A stretch of DNA of 60,233 bases from Thermoguttaceae bacterium (lineage in GTDB: Bacteria; Planctomycetota; Planctomycetia; Pirellulales; Thermoguttaceae). This document shows positions 53,513-60,233 of this stretch, one piece after another (within the stretch, counting starts at the first letter, position 1; the number at the start of each line of letters is the position of its first letter). The stretch spans positions 1 through 60,233 of the forward strand of contig JAFSMO010000076.1 in the NCBI GenBank assembly GCA_017447865.1. The letters are read 5' to 3'. The notes under the pieces were generated by a model, which was given only the letters and a program-made list of their open reading frames with translations, ran no database searches and was not told the DNA's origin. Made by a program: the position numbers and the translations under genes.

Positions 53513-53600
53513 AATTAAGAATTATGAATTATGAATTAAAATGGGAGGCGGTAATGGAGCGCGCAGCGCGGAATTACGCGCAATTCATAATTCATAATTT
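53513..53600. repeat. inverted heptamer-repeat element D
   Basis: The left arm (53513-53540) repeats GAATTAT and the right arm (53581-53600) repeats AATTCAT. The right arm runs into the TGA of scpA. The 41-bp core (53541-53581) differs at a single base from 59002-59042. The core itself folds (GAGCGCG with CGCGGA). Confidence 0.85.
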
Positions 53601-54352
53601 CACGCGGACGTGACTTGCGTTCCGTTGATTTCTCGTGTCCAGCCTTCGCCGGGGCGGAGCCAGATCTCTCCGAAGAGCTGGTACTGCTCCACCACCACGC
53701 GGTAATTGCGCACCAGTTCCAGCGACGCAAGGAAAATGCCGACGAGCGTCGTTTTGTGCATCCCCGGCTTGAAAAGTTCCGAAAACGACGTCACGCCATT
53801 CTCCGCGAGCCGTTCCTGAATGCGAGCCATGTGCGCCTCGATGGGGGTTTCCTCGTACACGATGTTCGCCGGGATGGGTCTGTTGGGTTCTTTGATGATG
53901 CGGCCGAACGCGCTGACCAGGTCCCAGAGGTCCACGTCGAGGATCGGTTCCTCCGCCAGATCCCGGGTTCGAGGCGGGCAATCGTTCGCCAGCCGGGCGT
54001 AGTTCTGCTGCCAGCGCCGCCCGCGCTCTTCCAGAAGGCACGCCGCGTCACGGTATTTCTTGTAGTCAAGCAGCTGCTGGACGAAATCTTCCCGCGGGTC
54101 CTCTTCTTCCACCACAGGCTCGGCTTCGGTCGGGAGCGATTCGATCGACTTCATCTCCAGGAGCCAGCTCGCCATCGCGATGAAATCGCCCGCCAAGTCG
54201 CAGTCGATAAACTTCAGAATGTCCACGTATTCGTTGAACTGGTCGATGATCTCGCTCACGCGGATCGTTAATACGTCCAGTTCCTTCCTTTTAATTAAAA
54301 AAAGGAGGAGATCCAGAGGACCACGAAATAAATCGAGCTTGACCGAAAACAT
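53600..54352 (-). CDS. scpA: segregation and condensation protein A
   Basis: Kleisin subunit of the SMC-ScpAB chromosome-condensation complex. The 250 residues show the N-terminal kleisin motif FRGPLDLLLFLIKRKELDVL, then FIDCDLAGDFIAMASWLLEMKS, an acidic linker (EAEPVVEEEDPREDF), and a C-terminal winged helix (about 165-240; SFSELFKPGMHKTTLVGIFL). scpB is not in the window. The gene is flanked by repeats: element D overlaps its stop and element E lies just before its start. Confidence 0.95.
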   Translation of the reverse strand: MFSVKLDLFRGPLDLLLFLIKRKELDVLTIRVSEIIDQFNEYVDILKFIDCDLAGDFIAMASWLLEMKSIESLPTEAEPVVEEEDPREDFVQQLLDYKKYRDAACLLEERGRRWQQNYARLANDCPPRTRDLAEEPILDVDLWDLVSAFGRIIKEPNRPIPANIVYEETPIEAHMARIQERLAENGVTSFSELFKPGMHKTTLVGIFLASLELVRNYRVVVEQYQLFGEIWLRPGEGWTREINGTQVTSA

Positions 54353-54358
54353 AAAAAC

Positions 54359-54396
54359 AACGAATAATGAATAACGAATAACGAATAATGAAATAA
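54359..54396. repeat. single heptamer-repeat arm (element E)
   Basis: CGAATAATGAATAACGAATA and further AACGAAT/AATGAAA units stand just upstream of scpA. The heptamers are those of element B, 10 kb away. No inverted partner arm is seen. Confidence 0.75.
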
Positions 54397-54493
54397 TTCG
54401 CTTTTAGAATTTTTCGTGAATATTATAACAAAGAAACCACGGTGAGGAAAGAGGAATCTGGAACAGAATTAAGGAAAGTCGGGATTTTTCCAT

Positions 54494-54519
54494 AAAAAAA
54501 CCGGCACGTGAGTACCGGT
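54494..54519 (-). terminator. terminator of the Cys-rich protein gene
   Basis: ACCGGCAC (54500-54507) and GTACCGGT (54512-54519) pair with one wobble, and a U-run follows on the minus strand, 33 bp after the stop. Confidence 0.85.
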
Positions 54520-54551
54520 CTTTTGAATTCAGAATGGATTCATTTCAAGGC

Positions 54552-55049
54552 TCATTTGCCGCAGCCGCAAGCCGGGGCAGCCGGAGCAGCGCCGCATCCA
54601 CAAGCCGGAGCAGCCGGAGCGCAGCCGCAAGCCGGGGCGCAGTCGCAAGGCAGATCGCAGCCGCATTTCGGAGCGAACAGGTTGCGGAAGAAACCGTTGA
54701 ACGGAGCGCAAGGAAGCGCGCAGGGAGCGCAGCCGACGCAAGTGTCGCAAGCAGCGGCCGGGCAAGCCGGAGCCGGAGCGCAAGGAGCCGGGGCACACGG
54801 ACCACAGGTCGTACACGGAGCCGGAGCACACGTGTCACAACACGCGCCGCAAGCCGGAGCGCATGGACGGAACAGTTCCAGGAAGAAACCGTTGAACGGG
54901 GCGCAAATCGTTTTCGGACCACAGGCATCACAAACCGGGCCACAGGAATCGCACGCCGGAGCCGGAGCCGCACCGCAACCGCAGCTCTGAGCCATGGCAA
55001 AACCACACATGCAAAGGGAAAGAAGAACGGCAGCAAATAAACGTTTCAT
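54552..55049 (-). CDS. secreted Cys-rich repeat protein
   Basis: A 165-residue protein with a Sec signal (LFAAVLLSLCMCGFAMAQ). The mature chain has about 32 Cys in 144 residues, spaced mainly as CGC, CxxC and CAPxC among Ala, Pro and Gly. Two copies of a hydrophobic motif, CAPFNGFF-x-x-LF-x-P, stand at about 49-62 and 117-130 of the precursor. Charged residues are rare. Such a chain could be heavily disulfide-linked as a cell-wall or stalk-type structural protein, or bind metals. GGAGG precedes the ATG. Upstream lies motif copy 3, and further on a divergent Cys-rich lipoprotein gene. Confidence 0.85.
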   Translation of the reverse strand: MKRLFAAVLLSLCMCGFAMAQSCGCGAAPAPACDSCGPVCDACGPKTICAPFNGFFLELFRPCAPACGACCDTCAPAPCTTCGPCAPAPCAPAPACPAAACDTCVGCAPCALPCAPFNGFFRNLFAPKCGCDLPCDCAPACGCAPAAPACGCGAAPAAPACGCGK

Positions 55050-55218
55050 TAGGAAGTACCTCCATTGATTGGTGATTTGAACCTAATCCCTGGTTCAAAA
55101 TAGGATTTTTCACGAAAGGAAATCATTTCCTTTGATGGTGAAAATATCGGATGGGGACATTTGGAATTTTTGTAATAATTGGAATTTTCGGCAAATTTGA
55201 CACTATTTCCCCCTCCGG

Positions 55219-55238
55219 TGTTCCGGTTGGTTAAAATA
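55219..55238 (-). promoter_or_regulatory. AACCGGAACA motif, copy 3
   Basis: Read leftward TATTTTAACCAACCGGAACA, 170 bp upstream of the Cys-rich protein gene and in its orientation. Read with GGAAC as -35, GTCAA follows at the same distance as GTAAA in the groES copy. The rest of 55050-55482 has no gene. Confidence 0.5.
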
Positions 55239-55482
55239 CATAAAGTTTAACACTGGTTTTCCTGACCCAAACATAAGAAAAAGTTTCCAGAATCGTATTA
55301 ACCGTTTTGAAATTGAATGGAAAAGGAAGAAAATTTAGAAAAAACGGGTCGAATTACTTGCCAAGCTCGGGTTTATGGGGTAAAATATGAGAGGAAGATT
55401 AGGGATTGATGATTCCACGGGATTTTGTACCGTTTAACGTTTGGCCCAATACAATTCGTGTTTTCAAATCAGGAGTAAAAAA

Positions 55483-55758
55483 ATGAAAAAATTGATCGCT
55501 TTCACTTTGGTGCTTTCAATGATGGTCCTGTTTGCCGGGTGCAAGAACTGTCATAATACGTGCCGCTGGACTCCCTTCAAGAAAGACCAGACGGTCTGCT
55601 ATACCCCCTGCAACAGCTGCGACATTCCGGTCGTTGACGACTGCTGCCCGTCCACGTACAGCAGTGCTCCGGTCATGACCTCTGGATGCAGCTCCTGCTC
55701 CATGGGCGGCGGAGTCTCCACTTCCGTTCCGATCGTCGAACCGATCCCCGGAAACTGA
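55483..55758 (+). CDS. small Cys-rich lipoprotein
   Basis: A 91-residue lipoprotein from ATG 55483 (AGGAG upstream). The lipobox LFAGC places the lipidated Cys at residue 20. The mature part has about ten more Cys (CKNCHNTC, CYTPCNSCD, DDCCPS, GCSSCS) and ends in a Ser/Pro/Val tail. Low charge and paired Cys resemble the neighbouring secreted Cys-rich protein, though the sequences are not homologous. It is divergent from that gene, 433 bp apart. The two may be part of one disulfide-rich envelope layer (inference). Confidence 0.8.
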   Translation: MKKLIAFTLVLSMMVLFAGCKNCHNTCRWTPFKKDQTVCYTPCNSCDIPVVDDCCPSTYSSAPVMTSGCSSCSMGGGVSTSVPIVEPIPGN

Positions 55759-55784
55759 CATTCTTTTCGCTGTGCGAAAAGAAG

Positions 55785-55883
55785 TGAGGAGTTAGGAGTT
55801 AGGAGTTGCGCTGGCGCGTAACGTCAGCATCAGAAAGACTTCGGCCCGTAAAAGCCGAAGGCTTTTCAACTCCTAACTCCTAA
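55785..55883. repeat. inverted heptamer-repeat element F
   Basis: The left arm (55786-55808) repeats GGAGTTA; the right arm (55867-55883) repeats its inverse complement TAACTCC. The uvrD stop codon (TAG, 55880-55882) lies inside the right arm. The loop has its own hairpin TTCGGC...GCCGAA (55840-55860). Confidence 0.85.
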
Positions 55884-57892
55884 CTATTTCTCCTCCCTCG
55901 CCGGTTTTCCGTGTCCGCCTCGCCGGTCAGGATTTTGATGTAGTTCGGATTTTCGGCGTGCCCGGTCATTTCGTAGAGGAATCGGCTCGGGATCGTCTTT
56001 CTTTTTACGCCCCACTTCATTCTTTCGAGCGCCAGCGAGAGCGTGAGCCGTTCTTTCGCGCGGGTCATGCCGACGTAGCACAGACGCCGCTCCTCCGCAA
56101 TGTCGTCTTCGCGCATGCTTTCCACCGACTTCTTGTGCGGCAAAAGCCCTTCCTCCATCCCGACCATATAAACTTCCGGGAATTCCAGCCCTTTGGCCGA
56201 GTGCAGCGTCATGAGGATGACCGCGCCGTTTTTCAGCTGCTCCTCCTTTTCGCTTCCCGAATCGTCCCGGTCCATGAGCGAAAGCTGCTGGACGAACGTC
56301 CCCAGCCGCGGCCGTTCTTCCTTTTGCACGAACGTGGCGGCCGAATTGACGAATTCCTCGACCAGGTTCCAGCGCAGTTCCCGGTCCGTCGGTTTTTCGT
56401 TGAGCCGTTCAATTTCACTATAATAATTAATGGAATCGATCAGTTCCCGGATCAGCCGGTCCACCGGGAGCGTATGCGCCTTGATCTGGAGCGTCCGGAT
56501 CAGATCGCGGAACCCGCTGATGGCCGTAATGGCTTTGGGCTGGATCTTCGCGGCCGCCAGATCCATCTGATTCCCGAGCATTTCCCAGAGGGTTTTATGC
56601 CGGGCCAGCGCCGTTTCCATGCACCGGATCATCGTGGTCTGCCCGATCCCGCGCGGAGGCGTGTTGATGGCCCGCAGAAGCGAAACCTCGTCCTTTGGGT
56701 TCAGAATGACCCGCAGGTACGCGAGCAGGTCGCGGATCTCCTTCCGGTCGAAGAACGACATGCTCCCGATCAACGTGTATGGGACGTTCTGCCGCTTGAA
56801 CTCCATCTCGAAAAGCCGCGACTGTTCGTTCGTGCGGAACAGGACGGCGATCTCGTTCGGTTTGCGGACGTTGATCTGGATCCGCCGCCGGATCTCCCCG
56901 ACGACTTTTTCCGCTTCGTTTTCGGGGTCCTGGCACTGAAGCACCCGCGGCATCTCCCCACCCCGGGTCGCCCGCAGGGTTTTGGGATGGCGCTGACGGT
57001 TGAACTCCACGACCCGGTTTGACCATTTGATGATTTCGTGCGTCGAGCGGTAATTCGTTTCGAGCTTGATCACTTTCGCGTCGGGCCAGTCATTCCGAAA
57101 GCGCAGAATGTGCGTCACTTCCGCCCCCCGCCATGCGTAGATCGACTGGTCGTCGTCCCCCACGACGCAAAGATTCCGGTGCTCCTCGGCCAGTGCCTTG
57201 ACGATCCGGTACTGGCTCTGGTTCGTGTCCTGGTACTCATCGACCAGAATGTGGTCGTACCGTCCGCGCTCCTGCGCCAGAACCTCGGGGAAATCCCGCA
57301 AAAGGTCCTCGGTCAGGAGCAGAATGTCGTCGAAATCGACCGCGCCGCACGCCTTGAGCGCCGTCTGGTAGCGCCCGTAAATGCACGCCGCGGCGTACTC
57401 GTGGTCATTCTCCGCGTGCCGGTCCGCTTCATTTGGCCGGATCGACTGGGTTTTCCACTTGCTTACGATGTTCAGAAAGTCGCTCGGCCGGAGTTTCCCG
57501 TTCGGCATGGCGTCCTTGATGACGCGCCCCGCGAGGCTTTCCTGGTCGCTGCGGTCGTAAATGGCAAACTGTTCCGGAAAGCCGAGTTTCGTGATGTGGC
57601 GGTGCAGGATCTGGACGCACAGAGCGTGGAACGTCGCGACGAACGGCTTGGGGACCCCCTGCGGTACGCTCTGCCCTGGGTAGAGGATCTGCATGACGCG
57701 CTCGCGCATCTCGGCCGCCGCTTTGTTCGTGAACGTGACGGCCAGGATCCGGTCCGGCGCGACCCCGTTCCGGATCAGCTCGGCGATCCGCATCGTCACG
57801 ACGCGAGTCTTCCCCGACCCCGCCCCGGCCAGCACGAGCAAAGGCCCGCTAAGCGTATGCACTGCCGCAGATTGTTCCGGATTCAACCCCAT
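55880..57892 (-). CDS. UvrD/PcrA/Rep-family DNA helicase
   Basis: A superfamily 1A 3'-5' DNA helicase. From ATG 57892 there are 670 residues, near the usual 650-750. Motifs in order: Q-motif LNPEQ, Walker A GAGSGKT (23-29), AVTFTNKAAAEMRERV (Ia), VDEYQDTN (II), VGDDDQSIYAWRGA (III), LETNYRST (IV), VILMTLHSAKGLEFPEVYMV (V, split) and YVGMTRAKERL (VI). UvrD and PcrA act in repair and in removing RecA filaments; assignment to one is not possible here. The stop codon is supplied by repeat element F, so the last residue (Ser) is also repeat-encoded. Confidence 0.95.
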   Translation of the reverse strand: MGLNPEQSAAVHTLSGPLLVLAGAGSGKTRVVTMRIAELIRNGVAPDRILAVTFTNKAAAEMRERVMQILYPGQSVPQGVPKPFVATFHALCVQILHRHITKLGFPEQFAIYDRSDQESLAGRVIKDAMPNGKLRPSDFLNIVSKWKTQSIRPNEADRHAENDHEYAAACIYGRYQTALKACGAVDFDDILLLTEDLLRDFPEVLAQERGRYDHILVDEYQDTNQSQYRIVKALAEEHRNLCVVGDDDQSIYAWRGAEVTHILRFRNDWPDAKVIKLETNYRSTHEIIKWSNRVVEFNRQRHPKTLRATRGGEMPRVLQCQDPENEAEKVVGEIRRRIQINVRKPNEIAVLFRTNEQSRLFEMEFKRQNVPYTLIGSMSFFDRKEIRDLLAYLRVILNPKDEVSLLRAINTPPRGIGQTTMIRCMETALARHKTLWEMLGNQMDLAAAKIQPKAITAISGFRDLIRTLQIKAHTLPVDRLIRELIDSINYYSEIERLNEKPTDRELRWNLVEEFVNSAATFVQKEERPRLGTFVQQLSLMDRDDSGSEKEEQLKNGAVILMTLHSAKGLEFPEVYMVGMEEGLLPHKKSVESMREDDIAEERRLCYVGMTRAKERLTLSLALERMKWGVKRKTIPSRFLYEMTGHAENPNYIKILTGEADTENRRGRRNS

Positions 57893-57925
57893 GAGTTTTT
57901 CCCTGTAAACCACCAATGAATATTA

Positions 57926-57974
57926 AAAACGAATAACGAGCGGCGGGATTTCTCGCGTTTCGTTATTCGTCGTT
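57926..57974. repeat. short inverted repeat with GAATAAC units upstream of uvrD
   Basis: AAAACGAATAACGAG (57926-57940) and CTCGCGTTTCGTTATTCG (57952-57969) pair imperfectly. The unit AACGAAT is the one used in elements B and E. It lies 34 bp before the helicase start. Confidence 0.7.
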
Positions 57975-58036
57975 CAAATTTTCATTAATTTACCACATTC
58001 TCCCAAAAAGGGAAGGGGGTAAAAAACGTTTACGCC

Positions 58037-58073
58037 AAAAAAAAGCGCAAACCTTTTCCGTCCCGGCTCGCGC
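58037..58073 (-). terminator. terminator of the esterase gene
   Basis: On the minus strand GCGCGAGCC (58073-58065) pairs with GGTTTGCGC (58053-58045) with two wobbles, then eight U. It lies 22 bp after the stop. Confidence 0.88.
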
Positions 58074-58094
58074 ATTTTCCCCATCTTGCGGAGA

Positions 58095-58970
58095 TTAAAA
58101 GAACCCCATCACTTTCATCCATTCCAGCCCGCGGCTGCGCCAGGTTTTCGTATTCTTCGCGTCGTTCCAGAACATGAACCCGTGCACCGCGTCGGCAAAA
58201 ATGTGCAGCTCGCACGGAATGTTATGCTTCCTCAGCTCGGCGTACACTTTGACCGACCCCATCGGCGAGTAAATGTCTTTGTCGCCGTGCAGGAGGCACA
58301 TCGGCGGCGTTTTCGCGTCGAAATTCAGCCCCGCGGCAAAATCGGCCTCGTTCCCCTTGGCCGTGTTGGGCCCCTCCGCGCCGTCCTCAAGCACGTACGC
58401 CGGATAAACGGGCATCGCGAAGTTGACGTGGCACGGGATTTCGTCCAGTGCGTCGATCGGCTCGTACGCCCGCGTCTGGCTGTTGCACGCGGTCAGAAGC
58501 GTCAGATGGCCCCCCGCGGAGTACCCCTGAACGCCGATTTTCTCGGGATTCAGGCCCCATTCTTTCGCCCTGGAGCGCAGGATCCTCACCGCCCGCTGCG
58601 CGTCCTGCCACGCCGGAGTAAAGATCGGCTTCCCGACGGGCCGCGGGACCCGGTAAACCAGCACGGCCGCCGTGACGCCCTGTTCGTTCCACCACTGCGC
58701 GTTCGGGATCCCCTCATTATAATAGAAGCACGTGCTGTACCCACCGCCCGGCAAAATGAGCATCAGCGCGTCCGTCTTGACCTCTTTGGCCCGATAAACG
58801 AGCAAGAACGGCGTCGTGACCCGCGTCGCCCGATTCCCGTCCGGCTCGACGTTCGGCTCGCGGACCGACTCGCCCGGCGCCAGACCCGGCCAAAGCTCGA
58901 TTTTCTCCTGCGCGGGCAGGGCAGATGTGAGGAAGAAAAGGACGGCAAATAATATTAAGGTGCGTTTCAT
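58095..58970 (-). CDS. secreted alpha/beta-hydrolase, acetyl-esterase-like
   Basis: A 291-residue exported esterase. A Sec signal (LILFAVLFFLTSALPAQ) is followed by the oxyanion-hole segment LILPGGGYS, the nucleophile S151 in GYSAGGH, D232 in LLHGDKDIYSP and H263 in FADAVHGF. It belongs to the large dienelactone/BD-FAE-like group that deacetylates xylan and other polysaccharides. With the sialate O-acetylesterase 5 kb away it suggests a polysaccharide diet. Its own terminator follows. Confidence 0.92.
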   Translation of the reverse strand: MKRTLILFAVLFFLTSALPAQEKIELWPGLAPGESVREPNVEPDGNRATRVTTPFLLVYRAKEVKTDALMLILPGGGYSTCFYYNEGIPNAQWWNEQGVTAAVLVYRVPRPVGKPIFTPAWQDAQRAVRILRSRAKEWGLNPEKIGVQGYSAGGHLTLLTACNSQTRAYEPIDALDEIPCHVNFAMPVYPAYVLEDGAEGPNTAKGNEADFAAGLNFDAKTPPMCLLHGDKDIYSPMGSVKVYAELRKHNIPCELHIFADAVHGFMFWNDAKNTKTWRSRGLEWMKVMGFF

Positions 58971-59001
58971 AAAAACCTCTTGGGTTAAATTTTAAGGGAC
59001 G

Positions 59002-59042
59002 ATGGGAGGCGGTAATGGAGCGCGGAGCGCGGAATTACGCGC
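59002..59042. repeat. copy of the element D core
   Basis: 41 bp with 40 identical to 53541-53581; no heptamer arms flank it. It lies just before the SDR stop (59051), again at a gene end. Confidence 0.85.
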
Positions 59043-59050
59043 TTTTTTCT

Positions 59051-59851
59051 CTACCTCGTTTTTCCGCCGGTGAACAAAATCCTCAGCGGCGCGGTCAGCG
59101 GGCTGGACATAAAACACGTGATGGCCCGGTAAAAAACGGTCGGAATGAAAACCACCCGATGACAGAAACGTCTCTGAGCGGCCCGAATCGACTTCCGCAC
59201 GACGCGCGGCGCCGAGTCCCACAAAAAGCCGGGGACCTGCTCTTTTAGCGGGCTGCTCTTCATTGTTTCCGAGTCGTGAAAACCCGTCCGGACGAACCCC
59301 GGGCAGAACGCCTGCACCAGCACGCCCGTCCCGACGCAATCGCACTGGAGGGAGCGCGAAAACGTGATGAGAAACGCCTTGGTGGCGGAGTAATCGACGG
59401 CCCCCCGCGAAGCGAGAAATCCCGCGACGGACGCCACATTAATGATGAACCCGCGGTGATTCTCCCGCATCGGAACGAGCGCAGCCCGGCAGAACCGCAT
59501 CGGGGCCATGTTGTGCACCATGAGCATCGCGGTTTCGAGCTCAACGTTCACGTCCGGGAAAGCGCCTTCGCCCGCCCCGAAACCCGCGCAGTTCACCATC
59601 CAGAGGAGATTTCGGGCCGACTCGATTTTTTGCTCGATCTTCTGAATGTCCTCAAACCTCGAAAGATCGGCGGGAACGACCTCGACGCAAACGCCGAAAT
59701 TCGCTTCCAGCTCGGTTTTCAGCTCGTTAAGCCGGGCCTCCCGGCGGGCGATGATCCACAGATCGCACCCCATTTCGGCCAGAGCGCGGGCGAATTCGCG
59801 TCCCATTCCATCGGAAGCCCCCGTCACGACGGCCAGCGGGCGTTTGGTCAT
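59051..59851 (-). CDS. short-chain dehydrogenase/reductase
   Basis: A 266-residue classical SDR. The ATG at 59851 is chosen because GAGGAG lies 6 bases before it; an upstream ATG adds nine residues. NAD(P) binding is TGASDGMG at 10-17, followed by NCAGFGAGEG, catalytic Ser in NVASVAGF and Tyr-x3-Lys in DYSATKAF. The C-terminal 60 residues (about 205-266) are basic and hydrophobic, as in membrane-associated ketoreductases or DltE-like enzymes. The substrate is unknown. It is divergent from the 23S rRNA gene. Confidence 0.92.
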   Translation of the reverse strand: MTKRPLAVVTGASDGMGREFARALAEMGCDLWIIARREARLNELKTELEANFGVCVEVVPADLSRFEDIQKIEQKIESARNLLWMVNCAGFGAGEGAFPDVNVELETAMLMVHNMAPMRFCRAALVPMRENHRGFIINVASVAGFLASRGAVDYSATKAFLITFSRSLQCDCVGTGVLVQAFCPGFVRTGFHDSETMKSSPLKEQVPGFLWDSAPRVVRKSIRAAQRRFCHRVVFIPTVFYRAITCFMSSPLTAPLRILFTGGKTR

Positions 59852-59943
59852 GGTTTTCTCCTCGTTCATTAAAGACATTTCCGGTCAAATCTTCCTTCAA
59901 TGATGTATTATAAAAAATTGTGGAAATTTTTCCACCACCCCCC

Positions 59944-59971
59944 TTGAAAGATTTTTTAAATGTGCTAGAAT
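59944..59971 (+). promoter_or_regulatory. rRNA promoter
   Basis: TTGAAA (59944-59949), a 16-bp spacer and TAGAAT (59966-59971), with TGC just before it (extended -10). It is the only strong promoter before the 23S gene, 177 bp upstream of its predicted 5' end. Confidence 0.7.
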
Positions 59972-60087
59972 ACACGTCCACTTGAGTGAAATAAAGTCAC
60001 CAGGTTTTATCTTTGACAAGAAGCAAAACAATTTGGATAAGTGACATCTTAAAAGATTATAATTTTTTAAGAGAGCGCGAAGACGAG

Positions 60088-60145
60088 CATAAAACGTTAC
60101 ACTTTGGTACTTTTATGATTTAACGCTGCGAAGCATTAAAATCAT
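60088..60145 (+). promoter_or_regulatory. 23S rRNA leader with two overlapping hairpins
   Basis: CATAAAA (60088-60094) can pair with TTTTATG (60111-60117), and ATGATT (60115-60120) with AATCAT (60140-60145). They share the ATG, so only one can form fully. The second ends directly before the mature 5' end and may take part in processing. Confidence 0.5.
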
Positions 60146-60147
60146 GC

Positions 60148-60233
60148 GATAAAGTTACTAAGGGCATACGGGGGATGTCTTGGCATTAGCAGGCGATGAA
60201 GGGCGCGGCAATCTGCGAAAAGCCTCGGGTAGC
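60148..60233 (+). rRNA. rrl: 23S ribosomal RNA, 5' end only
   Basis: Starting GATAAAGTTACTAAGGGCAT, the sequence aligns with the conserved 5' end of bacterial 23S rRNA (ACTAAG, then ACGGNGGATG, TTGGCA, AGGCGATGAAGG and AATCTGCGAAAAGC). About 86 bases are inside the window and the gene continues beyond it. Upstream there is a protein gene reading the other way and a promoter, with no 16S rRNA or tRNA. Unlinked 16S and 23S genes are known in several planctomycetes. Confidence 0.95.

Noticed and set aside
54508..55040. Plus-strand frames rich in Ala/Gly/Gln or Arg/Ser opposite the Cys-rich gene
   Set aside because: They arise from the repetitive GCN/TGC codons. Signal peptide, ribosome site and terminator all support the minus-strand gene.
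41063..59042. CRISPR arrays
   Set aside because: The repeats are 7 bp long without spacers and there are no cas genes.
59051..60147. 16S rRNA or tRNA genes upstream of 23S
   Set aside because: The space is filled by an intact SDR gene and a promoter/leader; no cloverleaf or 16S signature is present.

Overview
The window looks like a chromosomal segment of a Gram-negative bacterium of the PVC group, most likely a planctomycete of the Pirellulales type. This rests on several points. There is an outer-membrane/LPS toolkit (WaaA, LptF/G-type permease, Mla lipid transport, beta-barrel protein). There is a membrane Ser/Thr kinase with an external sensor, a membrane-anchored WD40 protein, and a row of G|xxxFEW mini-pilins. 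A 23S rRNA gene starts at the right edge with no 16S gene or tRNA in front of it. The phylum call is inference from gene style; no marker phylogeny could be run. I see no insertion sequence, prophage, CRISPR array or tRNA.

Layout. 1-4200: chaperones dnaK (5' cut by the window edge) and clpB. 4256-8990: two small unknown genes, then a strong promoter driving a WD40 membrane protein plus recA. 8991-9911: a Cys-rich TspO and a 25-residue membrane microprotein. 10136-11965: ribosomal protein S1. 12292-18105: a five-gene leftward run (zinc-ribbon membrane protein, Ser/Thr kinase with sensor, radical SAM enzyme, secreted propeller, Tat-exported DapA-like aldolase). 18351-29180: a secreted acidic TPR protein, a VOC protein, a two-ACT regulator, thiL, an HtrA protease, truB, a UroD-like protein and lptF/G. 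29374-36759: waaA, rlmKL, dus, an orphan groES, an epimerase and a secreted unknown protein. 37166-40105: a very acidic/Arg-rich disordered protein and three tandem Flp-like pilins. 40311-46570: rph, a sugar kinase and the mlaEFD operon. 46819-59851: a 60-bp-repeat secreted protein, glgA, a beta-barrel protein, a TPR protein, a sialate O-acetylesterase, scpA, two Cys-rich exported proteins, a UvrD-type helicase, an esterase and an SDR. 60148-end: 23S rRNA.

The feature I find most worth following is a family of intergenic inverted arrays of 7-bp repeats at 41063, 44054, 51841, 53513, 54359, 55785 and 57926, with a related palindromic core at 59002. Each site uses a different heptamer. The arms flank a short loop, and several arrays abut or overlap stop codons; in two genes the repeat itself supplies the stop codon. 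Loop sequences are shared between sites, so they look like members of one element family.

Other regulatory signals: three copies of a 19-20 bp motif (consensus ATTTTRRCYAACCGGAACA) lie 120-210 bp upstream of three genes in the same relative orientation. A perfect 14-bp LacI-type palindrome lies upstream of the acidic protein, and a terminator-like hairpin sits only 34 bp before the VOC gene. Many intrinsic terminators were identifiable. Functions of the common housekeeping genes are secure; the planctomycete-style secreted proteins remain without assigned function.
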